DNA of 64,000 bases from Syntrophomonadaceae bacterium (GCA_012729835.1 JAAYCK010000113.1:18164-82163); one strand, 5' to 3'. Positions 52,169 through 62,968 are shown, numbered from the stretch's first letter. Numbers and translations are program-made. The notes: generated by a model from the letters alone, not told the origin.

Positions 52169-53740
52169 ATGCAGAACCATGCTGATAGCTATTTGTTTCG
52201 CTCGGAAAATGAATCGTCATCCCCGCCCTCCCCGGAAGAATCAGATCTTCCCCCTGCCTGGAAGATCCTGATAGTTGACGATGATGAGGAAGTACACCGG
52301 GTGACCCGGTGGGTCCTGCGCCGCTTTTCTTTCGAAGATCGCCCGGTAAATCTTATAAGTACTTATTCCGCCCGGGAAGCCAAGAACGTTCTGGAGGAAA
52401 ACCTGGATATAGCGGTAGTGCTGTTGGATGTAGTGATGGAAGAAGATAATGCCGGTCTGGAACTAGCCCGTTTCATCCGCCGGGAGCTAGGCAACAGCAT
52501 GGTACGGATCATCCTGCGAACCGGACATCCTGGGCAAGCCCCCGAACAAACAGTCATGTCCGATTATGATATCAACGATTACAAGGAAAAAACCGAACTC
52601 ACTGCCCAAAAATTAATGACCTCCATTCTGGCTTCACTACGGGCATACCGCGATCTCAGCATTATTGACTCTAACCGCCGTGGTCTGCATCAGGTAATTG
52701 AATCGCTTTCTACCCTGTATGAACTCCACTCTATGGGGAAGCTGGCTGCCGGAATCCTATCTCAGCTGACCTCCCTCCTGCGTTTTACACCGAATTCCTT
52801 TTATGGGCAGGCCCATGGTTTTGCCGTTGCCAAAGAACACCATAATAGTTTTAGGATACTGGCGGCTACCGGCTGCTACGAATCCTTGATGCAGGGCGGC
52901 AGCATCGACCATCTTCCGCCAAGTCTCCGCGACTCGGTGCTAACCACCTTTATCCAGAAGAAGAGCGTCTACCTGCCCAACTCCATGATTATTTATTTCA
53001 GCAGTAAATTAGGCTCGGAGAATATCATCTATTTGGAGGGGACCCACCCCCTTGATGAATGGAGCCAAATCCTTGTCGAGATATTTTTTGCCAATATCTC
53101 GACGGCCTTTGACAATATCCATCTCAATCAGGAGATCGAAGATACCCAGAAGGAGATCATATATACTCTGGGTGAGATAGCCGAGGCGCGTTCACTGGAG
53201 ACTGGCCAACACGTTAAACGGGTGTCCAAATATGCCCGTCTGCTGGCCCAAAAGTCCGGCTTTTCCTACGATCAAAGCAATCTGCTGCGGATGGCTGCGC
53301 CTATCCATGACATTGGAAAAATAGCCATTCCCGATACTATTCTGAACAAACCCGGCATACTGGACCCCGTGGAATTCGAGATAATTAAGACCCATACCCA
53401 ACTGGGCTATGAGATGCTGAAGAACTCAGTACGACCCATCCTCAAAGCAGCTGCTTTGATCGCCCTGCAGCACCACGAGCACTGGGATGGTAACGGTTAT
53501 CCCAACGGTCTACAGGCTGATGAGATCCATCCCTTTGGCCGGATAGTAGCCCTGGCCGATGTATTTGATGCCCTGGGTACCCGCCGGGTATACAAGGATG
53601 CCTGGCCACTGACCGATATCTTTGAATATGTGAGCAGTCAGAGCGGTAAACAATTTGAACCGGCTCTGGTAAAAATAATGCTGGAACACCAGGATGCATT
53701 CATCCAGATCAGACGAGACAATCCCGACGCCGCTTTATAA
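52169..53740 (+). CDS. Response regulator with DUF3369 and HD-GYP domain (c-di-GMP phosphodiesterase)
   Basis: A 523-aa protein that should break down c-di-GMP. The receiver (about 30-150) has ILIVDDDEE and VVLLDVVMEED. A central DUF3369 region (about 175-320) precedes the HD-GYP domain (about 330-500), which has HDIGK near 380 and HHEHWDGNGYPNGL near 435, both complete. The ATG at 52169 has AAAGGAG nine bases upstream. It lies 80 bp before the giant kinase gene, which is its likely phosphodonor (inference from adjacency). Confidence 0.96.
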   Translation: MQNHADSYLFRSENESSSPPSPEESDLPPAWKILIVDDDEEVHRVTRWVLRRFSFEDRPVNLISTYSAREAKNVLEENLDIAVVLLDVVMEEDNAGLELARFIRRELGNSMVRIILRTGHPGQAPEQTVMSDYDINDYKEKTELTAQKLMTSILASLRAYRDLSIIDSNRRGLHQVIESLSTLYELHSMGKLAAGILSQLTSLLRFTPNSFYGQAHGFAVAKEHHNSFRILAATGCYESLMQGGSIDHLPPSLRDSVLTTFIQKKSVYLPNSMIIYFSSKLGSENIIYLEGTHPLDEWSQILVEIFFANISTAFDNIHLNQEIEDTQKEIIYTLGEIAEARSLETGQHVKRVSKYARLLAQKSGFSYDQSNLLRMAAPIHDIGKIAIPDTILNKPGILDPVEFEIIKTHTQLGYEMLKNSVRPILKAAALIALQHHEHWDGNGYPNGLQADEIHPFGRIVALADVFDALGTRRVYKDAWPLTDIFEYVSSQSGKQFEPALVKIMLEHQDAFIQIRRDNPDAAL

Positions 53741-53820
53741 CCTTTCTCTTTGTACTTCGTTCTGGCAGCTCAGCATGGGCCGCTGCCATCGTTTCAGATA
53801 ATTGGGACGGGGGTGCTAAA

Positions 53821-56800
53821 ATGCAGAGATCACCTGGGCTCCCAGGTAACGAACAACCGGGCAGTCAACACTTACTACGGGCGGAGCTTAATGGCCAGCC
53901 GATGACTACCCGGCGATTTTTATTACTGGCCCGTAATATCACCGCTGCGCTGAAGAACTATCACCAGACCTATGGAGTTCATGGCTCCATGAACCCTGAA
54001 CATATTATCATCAACGAAGTTAGTGACCTGGTAATACTAGCCAACCCTAACCTTTTACCAGACCTCAGTTCAGGGAATTATCACCCGCTGGCCTATGTTT
54101 CACCAGAACAAACCGGGCGCCTTAACCAGGCACTCGATTATCGCAGTGATCTATATTCGCTCGGCATCACCCTCTATATCATGCTAACCGGCAGGCTCCC
54201 CTTTGATGCCTGCGAACCCCTGGAATGGATCCACAGCCATATCGCCCGATATCCGAAATCTCCGGCAGAAGTTGACCCGGCTATCCCGGTGTCCCTTTCG
54301 TCAATAGTAATGAAACTTATCGCAAAATCGCCACAGGAAAGATATCAGACTTCTCAGGGATTACTGTATGATCTGGAATTTTGCTTGGAACAATGGATGG
54401 TTAATGGCGAGTTCGGCGATATCCAGATCGCCAGTCAAGATATATCCGATACCCTGCTCATACCCCAATGCCTGTACGGGCGCGAAACTGCTTTTGAAAA
54501 ATTGCTCCACGCTTTTAACGTCGTCACTGACAGACAGATACCACAGGTAGTTATGATATCTGGTTATTCCGGCATTGGCAAAACTGCTCTGGTCCGCGAG
54601 CTATATACGGCGGTAGCCGGACGATACGGGTACTTCATTTCAGGCAAATTCGGCCAATATAGCACTGAAGTTCCCTATTCCACGATAACCGAGTCCTTCT
54701 CCGAACTAGTCCAACAGCTATTGGGCGAAAGCGATGATGTCCTGGCTGAATGGCGGGAGAGAATCCTGGGTACGCTGGGAGCTAACATTCAATTAATAAT
54801 CGACCTGATCCCACAGTTGGAGATCATCACCGGCAAGCAAAAGCCGGTGATGCAGATGCCCCCGGCTCAGGCGCAAAACCGTTTCCATATGGCCTTTGGC
54901 CAGTTTATAAGTATCTTTGGCAGCAGTGACCGACCACTGGTCTGGTTCCTGGATGATATGCAGTGGATAGACACGGCCAGCCTTCAACTCTTGATGTACC
55001 TGACCGGCAAACCAGAAGTTCCGCCTTTGTTATTCATCGGTTCATATCGGGATAACGAAATGACTCCGGACCATCCGCTGTGGACCGCCATAGACAACCT
55101 CAGGAGTATTTCCCATCAGCTGCTTCATTCCATTGAACTCAGATCATTGTACATTACTGATATAAGGAATTTCCTGAACGATGCCTTGCCTCATGCCAAA
55201 GGTGATTTGGCAGACCTGAGTGCGGTCTTTTTTGAGAAAACTGCAGGAAATCCATTTTTCATGATCCAACTGCTCAAATCACTACATTCAGAAAACCTCA
55301 TATTCTTTGACAAAGCGGCAAGCGGATGGAACTGGAATATCGGTGATATTAAGAAAATAGGTTATACCGACAATGTGGTTGACTTTATGCTGATCAGGCT
55401 GCGTACCCTGAGTAAAGATACCCAACAAATACTTCATATCGGAGCCTGTATTGGCAGTATTTTCGATCTGCGCACCCTTATGCTGGCCAGCAGCAGCGGA
55501 TATGAACAGATACAGCAGGCCCTGCAGGAGGCAATCCGGGAAGGGCTAGTACTACAGTATGGAGATAATGTCTACCGTTTTCAGCATGATCGTATCCAAC
55601 AGGCCGCCTATAACCTGCTCCCGGCGGAACTCAGCCAACGTATTCACCTGCAGATCGGCAATATGCTGGTGAAGAATACCTCCCCTGATAACCTTGAGCT
55701 GGATATCTTCGCCATTGTCAATCAATTGAATCTAGCTGCGGATCTCATTAACGAGCAGGAAGACCAGGTACGCCTAGCCCACTTTAACCTGCTAGCCGGG
55801 CAAAAGGCCAAGGCTGCAACTGCTTATGGACCAGCTTATAAATATCTGCAGACTGGTATCGCATTGCTTGTTCAGGATAGTTGGGCCACTCAATACGAGC
55901 TAACCCTGAACCTATATGAAGAGGCCGCCGAAACCGCTTACCTCCTGGGATTATATGTTGAAACCAACTCCCTGGTCGATAGCGTGCTCGGGAACGCTCA
56001 TAACGAATTGGACAAAGTCATGGCTTATATGATCAGGATCGATTATTATATTGCCCAAGGCCGTATAAACAAGGCCGTAAAAACCGGCCTGGAAATCCTG
56101 GGGCTGTTGGGTTTGAAAATGCCCAAGAAACCGCGCCGCCTAAATATCAACATCCATGTGCTTAGAACTAAATGGATCTTTGCCGGACGCTGGCGCGGCA
56201 AGCTGGTAGAAGACCTGCTTGATCTGCCGGAGATGACTGACCCGGTTAGTATCGCTCAGATAGAGATCATGAATGCCATATTCTCAGCTCTCTACATTAT
56301 GAACGATCTGCTGACGCCACTGGACGCCAGCGCCATGGTAGAACTATCCCTCCGCTACGGCAACCATAGCGTATCGCCTTACGCCTTTGCTACCTACGGC
56401 TTTATCTTATGTGCTCGTTATGGAGATATAGATACAGGGTATCGTTTCGGCCAATTAGCATTAAAATTGCTGGAAGAAAGGAGCACCGACCGCAGAGCAG
56501 CAGCTAAAACGATCTATGCGGTGCACGGTTTTTCAACACACTCCAAACAGCATCTGCGTGACTGCCTGCCCGGCTTATTGGAAGCCTCGCGTATAGGTAT
56601 AGAAAACGGTGATTTTGAATACGCCGGCCGTGCTCTGACTCTCCATCCGCGCTATATGTTCTTGCTGGGAGAGCCCCTGTCGCAAGTAAACAAATTGATC
56701 GAACATAATATTCAAACCATCGCCCAATTAAAACAACAGGGCAGCCTGATTTATATAGCCATAACCCGGCAGGCTATCAATAATTTGCTGCATGACACTC

Positions 56801-59751
56801 CAGAACCCGCCAAGCTTAATGGGCCTTATTACGAAGAGGAAAAAATGCTGCCGCTGCATGCGGCGAACAATGATACCTACGGCATATTCCAGGTATATTT
56901 TCATAAACTTTTCCTCGCCTATATCTTTAATGACTATGCCCGGGCCCGGGAATATGCTGATCAGGTACGGGAACGTGTATTCAGTGCCACCGCCCAGTAT
57001 TTTCATTACTACTCTTACGCCTATGACTCGCTGGCTATGCTGGCATACTATGATAATGCTCCTCCCGATGAACGGACCGGTATTATCCGGAGGGTTGTGC
57101 GCAATCAGGCCAAGCTAAAAAAATGGGCCCATCATGCCCCAATGAACCATCTGCACCGCTGGCACATGGTCGAGGGCGAATTGGCCCGGATTAAATCACA
57201 AGATTGGTCAGCCCACCAGCATTTCCTCCAAGCCGTAGAACTGGCCAACCAAAACGGATATGCTTACGAGGAAGCGTTGGCCCTGGAACTATTGGGAAGG
57301 CTGCACTATAAGAGCGGCAACCTAGTCTTGAGCGCGACCTTCCTGAAGGAAGCCCGCAACTGCTATTCACGATGGGGAGCCATTACCAAAGTCAAGGACA
57401 TGGATAAATATGATCAGATCCCAGCCACAGTCACCAGCTACCCGACCGGCATCCTGGAACTGCCCCAGGCCATACACCCGATCAGCCTATCACCCCTGGA
57501 TCTGGCAGCGGTTTTGAAGTCCTCTCACGCGATTTCCGAGGAGATGATGCTGGAACCCTTATTAGATAAACTGATGCATATCGTTATCGAAAATGCCGGG
57601 GCGCAGCGAGGAATACTCCTGACCAACCAGGATAATCTTCTGAGAATAGCTGCACAGGCCGCAGTCCATGAAGGCCGGGTCGAATTGATGGAAAAGCGTG
57701 AGCATCTAATCAATGAAATGCCCTGGTCAATCCTTAATTACGTAAAAAACACCCGAGAGTCACTAATAATTAACGATCCCCATGAAAAAAGCCTGTATGC
57801 CAACGATTCATATATTAGGCGCAACCAGCCCCATTCTCTGTTATGCCTGCCCGTGGTAAAACAAAACCGCTTGATCGCCGTACTTTACCTGGAGAACAAC
57901 CTGCTAGCCGGAGCCTTTACGCCAGAAAAACTAAGTGTTCTGGAACTCATGGCCAGTCAGATAGCCATATCTATCGAAAACGCCTCATTGTATTCCGCAT
58001 TGAGCTCTTCAGAGGAAAGATACCGGACCATATTCCAAAACACCGGCACTGGTATGATGTTTATTGAGGAAGACATGACCATATCACTCACTAACAAGGA
58101 GTTCAGCAAGCTCACCGGTTACACCAGTGAAGAGATCAACGGGAAAATGAAATGGACTGACTTCGTCTCAGATGAAGAGGAATTGCAGCGCATGGAGGAA
58201 TATCACCGCCTGCGCCGTACCAATCCAGAAGCGGTCCCTTCCAGTTATGAATTCAAACTGAAAGATCGCTATGGCGGGGTACGGGATATAGTAACATCAG
58301 TCGTAAAAATGCCAGATTCCACCAAGATTTTGGCTGCTCTCCTGGACATCACCAAACGCAAGAAGGCCGAAGAGGCCTTACGTCAATCAGAAATAACCTA
58401 CCGGACAATATTCGAGAATACCGGTACCGCAACAATAATAGTTGAAGCCGACACCACTATCTCTCTGGCGAATTCAGAATTCTGTTACTGGTCAGGATAT
58501 AGCAAGGAAGAGCTTGAAGGCAAAATGAGCTGGCTACACTTCGTCCGGGGAGAAGATGGAGAAATAGCCCTGAAACATCACCATGAGCGGCGTGCCAGTA
58601 AAGCCCTGGCTCCCGGTAAATATGAACTGAGCGTCTTTGACCGCAAAGGCACTCTCAAAAATATTCTATTGACGGTAGCCATGCTTAACGATAACCAGAG
58701 CGTAATCGGCATGGTAGACATCACCGAACGCCTGCATGCTGAAGAAGAAGTGCGTCGATTAAACGCGGACCTGGAATTGAAGGTTGAACTCCGCACCCAG
58801 GATCTGACCGCAGCCAATCAGGAGCTTATCTCAATGAATCAAGAACTGCAGGCATTGAATAGCGAATTAGAAGCAGCCAATGATGCCCTCTTCCGCGAGA
58901 TAAACGAGAGGAAAAAGATAGAAGAAGAATTGGCCGCAGCCAATTCGGAGTTGTCCAATACTATCAGCCAGTTGCAGGCCGCCCAGACGAGCCTGATCTG
59001 GGCGGAGAAGATGGCTTCTCTGGGTCGCCTGGTGGCGGGAGTTGCACATGAGATCAATACGCCGGTGGGAGTAGGTGTAACTGCCGCTACCAACCTGCAG
59101 CAGATAACAAATGAATTTGCCCAAATCTTTGCCCAGGATCAGCTAACTCGCCAGCATCTTCAGGATTATCTGGATGATTGTCAAACCGCGCTATCGATCA
59201 TCACCCCCAATCTTTACCGGGCTTCACAGCTGATCAGGAGCTTCAAGGAGGTATCGGTAGATCAAACCAGTGAGACGCGACGCAAATTCGTGGTAAAAAG
59301 CTATCTGGATGAAATTCTCTTGAGCCTCCATCCCAAGCTCAAGAAAACCAGCCACGTCATCAGCATAGATTGTGATGAAACGCTGGAAATCGACAGCTAC
59401 CCGGGCGCCTTTGCTCAGATCCTCACTAATCTGATTATGAACTCCCTTATCCATGCTTATAATCCAGAAGATATGGGACAACTGCATATCAAAGTCAGAA
59501 AAAACCAAGACTCTCTGCAACTCGATTATAGTGATGACGGCAAGGGTATCGAGCCCGAGAGCCTTTCCAAGATATTTGACCCCTTTTTCACTACCGACCG
59601 CGAGCACGGCGGCACCGGCCTGGGGCTCAGCATTGTCTATAATATCGTTACCATGCAACTGAGCGGCACTATTGAATGCTCCAGCCAGCCAGGTCAGGGA
59701 ACCACCTTCCGTATAAGCGTCCCTCTATCCGACCATAAAGAAACCTATTAA
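53821..59751 (+). CDS. Giant pseudokinase-AAA-GAF-PAS-PAS sensor histidine kinase
   Basis: A 1976-aa soluble sensor. Residues 1-190 resemble a Ser/Thr kinase C-lobe (YVSPEQTGRLNQALDYRSDL, LYSLGITLYIMLTGRLPF) but lack the N-lobe P-loop, and HRD is replaced by HGSMNP. An AAA/STAND-like ATPase follows (Walker A GYSGIGKTAL near 250, FLDDMQWID near 378), then TPR-like helices (about 560-1190) and a GAF (about 1235-1385). Two PAS (about 1395-1635), a coiled coil, HisKA with VAHEINTPVG near 1742 and HATPase with DDGKGI and GGTGLGLSIV complete it. It shares its end with cimA (4-bp convergent overlap). Confidence 0.95.
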   Translation: MQRSPGLPGNEQPGSQHLLRAELNGQPMTTRRFLLLARNITAALKNYHQTYGVHGSMNPEHIIINEVSDLVILANPNLLPDLSSGNYHPLAYVSPEQTGRLNQALDYRSDLYSLGITLYIMLTGRLPFDACEPLEWIHSHIARYPKSPAEVDPAIPVSLSSIVMKLIAKSPQERYQTSQGLLYDLEFCLEQWMVNGEFGDIQIASQDISDTLLIPQCLYGRETAFEKLLHAFNVVTDRQIPQVVMISGYSGIGKTALVRELYTAVAGRYGYFISGKFGQYSTEVPYSTITESFSELVQQLLGESDDVLAEWRERILGTLGANIQLIIDLIPQLEIITGKQKPVMQMPPAQAQNRFHMAFGQFISIFGSSDRPLVWFLDDMQWIDTASLQLLMYLTGKPEVPPLLFIGSYRDNEMTPDHPLWTAIDNLRSISHQLLHSIELRSLYITDIRNFLNDALPHAKGDLADLSAVFFEKTAGNPFFMIQLLKSLHSENLIFFDKAASGWNWNIGDIKKIGYTDNVVDFMLIRLRTLSKDTQQILHIGACIGSIFDLRTLMLASSSGYEQIQQALQEAIREGLVLQYGDNVYRFQHDRIQQAAYNLLPAELSQRIHLQIGNMLVKNTSPDNLELDIFAIVNQLNLAADLINEQEDQVRLAHFNLLAGQKAKAATAYGPAYKYLQTGIALLVQDSWATQYELTLNLYEEAAETAYLLGLYVETNSLVDSVLGNAHNELDKVMAYMIRIDYYIAQGRINKAVKTGLEILGLLGLKMPKKPRRLNINIHVLRTKWIFAGRWRGKLVEDLLDLPEMTDPVSIAQIEIMNAIFSALYIMNDLLTPLDASAMVELSLRYGNHSVSPYAFATYGFILCARYGDIDTGYRFGQLALKLLEERSTDRRAAAKTIYAVHGFSTHSKQHLRDCLPGLLEASRIGIENGDFEYAGRALTLHPRYMFLLGEPLSQVNKLIEHNIQTIAQLKQQGSLIYIAITRQAINNLLHDTPEPAKLNGPYYEEEKMLPLHAANNDTYGIFQVYFHKLFLAYIFNDYARAREYADQVRERVFSATAQYFHYYSYAYDSLAMLAYYDNAPPDERTGIIRRVVRNQAKLKKWAHHAPMNHLHRWHMVEGELARIKSQDWSAHQHFLQAVELANQNGYAYEEALALELLGRLHYKSGNLVLSATFLKEARNCYSRWGAITKVKDMDKYDQIPATVTSYPTGILELPQAIHPISLSPLDLAAVLKSSHAISEEMMLEPLLDKLMHIVIENAGAQRGILLTNQDNLLRIAAQAAVHEGRVELMEKREHLINEMPWSILNYVKNTRESLIINDPHEKSLYANDSYIRRNQPHSLLCLPVVKQNRLIAVLYLENNLLAGAFTPEKLSVLELMASQIAISIENASLYSALSSSEERYRTIFQNTGTGMMFIEEDMTISLTNKEFSKLTGYTSEEINGKMKWTDFVSDEEELQRMEEYHRLRRTNPEAVPSSYEFKLKDRYGGVRDIVTSVVKMPDSTKILAALLDITKRKKAEEALRQSEITYRTIFENTGTATIIVEADTTISLANSEFCYWSGYSKEELEGKMSWLHFVRGEDGEIALKHHHERRASKALAPGKYELSVFDRKGTLKNILLTVAMLNDNQSVIGMVDITERLHAEEEVRRLNADLELKVELRTQDLTAANQELISMNQELQALNSELEAANDALFREINERKKIEEELAAANSELSNTISQLQAAQTSLIWAEKMASLGRLVAGVAHEINTPVGVGVTAATNLQQITNEFAQIFAQDQLTRQHLQDYLDDCQTALSIITPNLYRASQLIRSFKEVSVDQTSETRRKFVVKSYLDEILLSLHPKLKKTSHVISIDCDETLEIDSYPGAFAQILTNLIMNSLIHAYNPEDMGQLHIKVRKNQDSLQLDYSDDGKGIEPESLSKIFDPFFTTDREHGGTGLGLSIVYNIVTMQLSGTIECSSQPGQGTTFRISVPLSDHKETY

Positions 59752-61322
59752 GAGTCTGAATCAAGTCTTTTCTTCATTAAAAGGTAGTTGACACTATCGA
59801 CCAGGGCCTGCCAGGAGGCTTCGATAATATTCTCCGATACCCCGACCGTACTCCAGGTCCCGGTGCAATCAGCAGAATCAATCAAAACCCGGACCCGGGC
59901 AGCAGTAGCGTTTTCTCCATCCAGCACCCTTACCTTGTAGTCACTCAGATGCATATCGGCTATTTCCGGATAGACCTGGGTCAATGCCTTGCGCAGCGAA
60001 TTATCCAGCGCATTCACCGGGCCGTCACCCTCCGCCACCGTATGATAGGTGGTTTCACCTACCTCTATTTTGATCATGGCCTCGGAGGTGATGATTTCAT
60101 CCTCGTTCTTCTCCAGGATGATCTTCATATTCTTCAGGCTGAAGAAGTCATCGGTCTGGCCAAAGGCTTTGCGCAGGAACAATTCCAGGGACGCCTCGGC
60201 TCCTTCGAATTGAAAACCTTCGTTCTCCAACTCTTTTATTTGCCGGATAACCTTGCGGGTATCCGCGTCATATTTATCTACATCCAGCCCAAACTCCCTG
60301 GCCTTGTATAAGAGATTGGACAGACCTGAAAGCTCTGATACCAATACCCGGCGGTGATTACCCACTGTTTCCGGATTTATATGTTCATAGGTCAAGGCAT
60401 CCTTGAGCAGAGCACTGACATGGATGCCAGCCTTATGAGTGAAGGCACCTGATCCCACAAAAGGCTGGTTGCTATGGTGCGGCATATTGGCAATCTCACT
60501 GACATAGTGAGACACCTCGCTGATGCGCGTGAGGTGGTCCGGGGGAAGAGCCCTTAAGCCCAGCTTCAATTCCAGGTTGGGGACTATCTCACAAAGGTCA
60601 GCATTGCCGCAACGTTCACCGTAACCGTTGACGGTTCCCTGAACCTGGCAGCATCCCCGGCGTACAGCAATAATGGAGTTGGCAGTAGCAGTGCCACTGT
60701 CATTATGGGCATGAATACCTAGCCTGCTACTGGTGTTCTGCATGACCTGAGCGATTATCTCGTCGATTTCCCAGGGCAGGGCCCCACCGTTGGTGTCACA
60801 CAAAACCAATAGATCAGCTCCAGCCTGTTCGGCCGCCTTCAATACCCGGAGAGCATATGCCTGATTGTTCTTGTAACCGTCGAAAAAATGCTCGGCATCA
60901 AAAATAACCTCCAGGCCCTTGGCTTTCAGATAGGCAATCGTGTCTTCCACCATAGCCAGGTTTTCCTCCAGGGTAGTCTCTAAGGCCCGGATCACGTGAA
61001 AATCCCAGCTCTTGCCGAAAATCGTGACGGTTTTTACCCCAGCATCCAGCAGGGCCTGGATATTGCTGTCCTTCTGCGCTTTACTATCCGCTTTGCGGGT
61101 CGAACTGAAGGCAACGATCTTGGCGTGTTTGAATTCGATATCCTGGACCATCTTGAAGAAGTCCATATCCTTAGGATTGCTGCCGGGCCAGCCGCCTTCT
61201 ATATAGCTTACGCCCAGATAATCCAGCTTGCGGGCGATCTTGAGCTTATCCTCCAGTGAGAGTGACATACCCTCCCCCTGTGATCCGTCCCGCAGAGTAG
61301 TATCATAGATCTCTACATCCAA
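59748..61322 (-). CDS. cimA: (R)-citramalate synthase
   Basis: Condenses pyruvate and acetyl-CoA to citramalate, the entry to the threonine-independent isoleucine route. The 524-aa protein starts IYDTTLRDGSQGEGMSLS and has GGWPGSNPKDMDFF, IHAHNDSGTATANSI, GYGERCGNADLCEI and a C-terminal LeuA allosteric domain. The WPGSNPKD block and the length separate CimA from LeuA, though older annotation calls it 2-isopropylmalate synthase/homocitrate synthase-like. It is downstream of leuC-leuD-leuB, whose enzymes can also process citramalate. Its stop overlaps the convergent giant kinase gene by four bases. Confidence 0.95.
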   Translation of the reverse strand: MDVEIYDTTLRDGSQGEGMSLSLEDKLKIARKLDYLGVSYIEGGWPGSNPKDMDFFKMVQDIEFKHAKIVAFSSTRKADSKAQKDSNIQALLDAGVKTVTIFGKSWDFHVIRALETTLEENLAMVEDTIAYLKAKGLEVIFDAEHFFDGYKNNQAYALRVLKAAEQAGADLLVLCDTNGGALPWEIDEIIAQVMQNTSSRLGIHAHNDSGTATANSIIAVRRGCCQVQGTVNGYGERCGNADLCEIVPNLELKLGLRALPPDHLTRISEVSHYVSEIANMPHHSNQPFVGSGAFTHKAGIHVSALLKDALTYEHINPETVGNHRRVLVSELSGLSNLLYKAREFGLDVDKYDADTRKVIRQIKELENEGFQFEGAEASLELFLRKAFGQTDDFFSLKNMKIILEKNEDEIITSEAMIKIEVGETTYHTVAEGDGPVNALDNSLRKALTQVYPEIADMHLSDYKVRVLDGENATAARVRVLIDSADCTGTWSTVGVSENIIEASWQALVDSVNYLLMKKRLDSDS

Positions 61323-61364
61323 TTTGTAATCCCCAAGACAAAACTCCTCCAGTCATGAAAATAA

Positions 61365-61838
61365 TTAACCACAGATTAAAGTCATTAGACGCAGATTTAC
61401 GCATATTATTATGATTTATTAAGAAAATAGCCACAGATTAACACCGATTAACACAGCTTTATTATGTCCAACGGTCATCCGTAGATTTACAATTCAACTA
61501 TTAAAGTCAATAGCTGCTGAATTGTCATAATGTGCTACAGCCCCTTGTTCTGTCATTGCGAGCGCAGCGCGGCAATCTACTCTTTCTATATGCAGTTCCC
61601 GATTATTTACAGATTGCTTCGCTATCGCTCGCAAAGACACACCGGAGAGTACACCAGTCTTTGCTGCGTATAACTGGTTCAACTGCAAAATTTGAGTTCA
61701 CAATTAAACTAACATAGCTATTCCATGTTGGTTTGAACCCCAAACATCTTTTGAGTCCATATCCCCAGGTAGAGTTACTGAAACAGTCTTATGTTAATAA
61801 TTATAGTCTAAAATCCGTGTTAATCTGTGGCTAAAAAA
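61365..61838. repeat. Repeat element between leuB and cimA
   Basis: This 535-bp gap holds AACCACAGATTAAAGTCATT, TTAGACGCAGATTTACGCAT, a REP-like pair (CATTGCGAGCGCAGCGCGG at 61554-61578 and AGATTGCTTCGCTATCGCTC at 61611-61638) and a closing AATCCGTGTTAATCTGTGGC. It is the same class as 28726-29040 but more decayed. No gene is seen. Confidence 0.85.
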
Positions 61839-61857
61839 CTGTATGCTATTCGTTGCT

Positions 61858-62931
61858 TTACTTCAATATCGCTTCGACTACTTTGTCGCCCATTTCTACC
61901 GTGCTAACCGGGGTCCCGCCCTGTTCCATCAGATCGGGGGTGCGATATCCGGCCGCCAGTACTGTGCGTACGGCATTCTCGATCGCCTGAGCCTCGTTTT
62001 CCAGTTTACAGGTATAGCGGAGCATCATGGCCACCGAGAGGATTGTGGCCAGCGGATTAGCCTTCTTCTGGCCGGCAATATCCGGCGCACTGCCGTGTGA
62101 AGGCTCATACAGGCTGACCTGACCGCCGATAGAAGCACTGGGCAGCATACCGATCGAACCGGTGAGCATGGAGGCTTCATCAGTCAGGATGTCGCCGAAC
62201 ATATTCTCGGTAACGATAACGTCAAACTGACGAGGGTTGCGAATCAATTGCATGGAGCAGTTGTCCACATACATATGAGTAAGTTCGACCTGCGGATACT
62301 CTTTCGCCAGTTCAGTGACGGTCTCCCGCCACAGCCGCGAGGTTTCAATAACATTAGCCTTGTCAACCGAACAGAGTTTTCCCCGGCGCGCCCCGGCCGC
62401 TTCAAAGGCAAAGCGGGCAATACGCTCTATCTCATAGGTAGAATAGCTGAGGATATCGGTGGCCTTCTGCCCCCCGTCCGGCGTAGCCTCCCGGAAGCGG
62501 TCACCGAAGTAAAGACCGCCGGTAAGTTCACGTACCACCAGTATATCAACACCGCTGATGACTTCCTCTTTCAAGGTCGAGGCAGCCAGGAGACCCGGGA
62601 AGAGTATGCAGGGGCGCAGATTGGCAAAGAGCTGCAGTTCCTTGCGCAGAGGCAGCAGGGCCCCTACTTCCGGGCGCAGATGGACCGGCAGCGTATCATA
62701 CTTAGGCGCGCCGATAGCCCCCAGCAATACCGCGTCTGATGCCTTGCACAGATCCAGGGTCTCAACCGGCAGCGGGGTGCCGGTGGTATCATAAGCTGCC
62801 CCTCCTACCAGAGCCTCGGTAAACTGAAATTCATGACCATACTTCTGAGCAATAGCCTCAAGAGCCTTGATGGCTTCCGGCACAATCTCCACACCGATTC
62901 CGTCACCGGGCAGAACCGCAATCTTAAACAT
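61858..62931 (-). CDS. leuB: 3-isopropylmalate dehydrogenase
   Basis: NAD-dependent decarboxylating dehydrogenase of leucine synthesis, which also acts on beta-methylmalate in the citramalate route. The 357-aa protein has [16 protein letters not shown] at the start, [12 protein letters not shown] near 135, [20 protein letters not shown] near 220 and [40 protein letters not shown], the NAD-binding block, is near 280. It follows leuD after a repeat-filled 238-bp gap. Confidence 0.97.
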   Translation of the reverse strand: MFKIAVLPGDGIGVEIVPEAIKALEAIAQKYGHEFQFTEALVGGAAYDTTGTPLPVETLDLCKASDAVLLGAIGAPKYDTLPVHLRPEVGALLPLRKELQLFANLRPCILFPGLLAASTLKEEVISGVDILVVRELTGGLYFGDRFREATPDGGQKATDILSYSTYEIERIARFAFEAAGARRGKLCSVDKANVIETSRLWRETVTELAKEYPQVELTHMYVDNCSMQLIRNPRQFDVIVTENMFGDILTDEASMLTGSIGMLPSASIGGQVSLYEPSHGSAPDIAGQKKANPLATILSVAMMLRYTCKLENEAQAIENAVRTVLAAGYRTPDLMEQGGTPVSTVEMGDKVVEAILK

Positions 62932-62968
62932 ATACTACATCCTCCTAATCCAGATTAGACGAAAGGGC

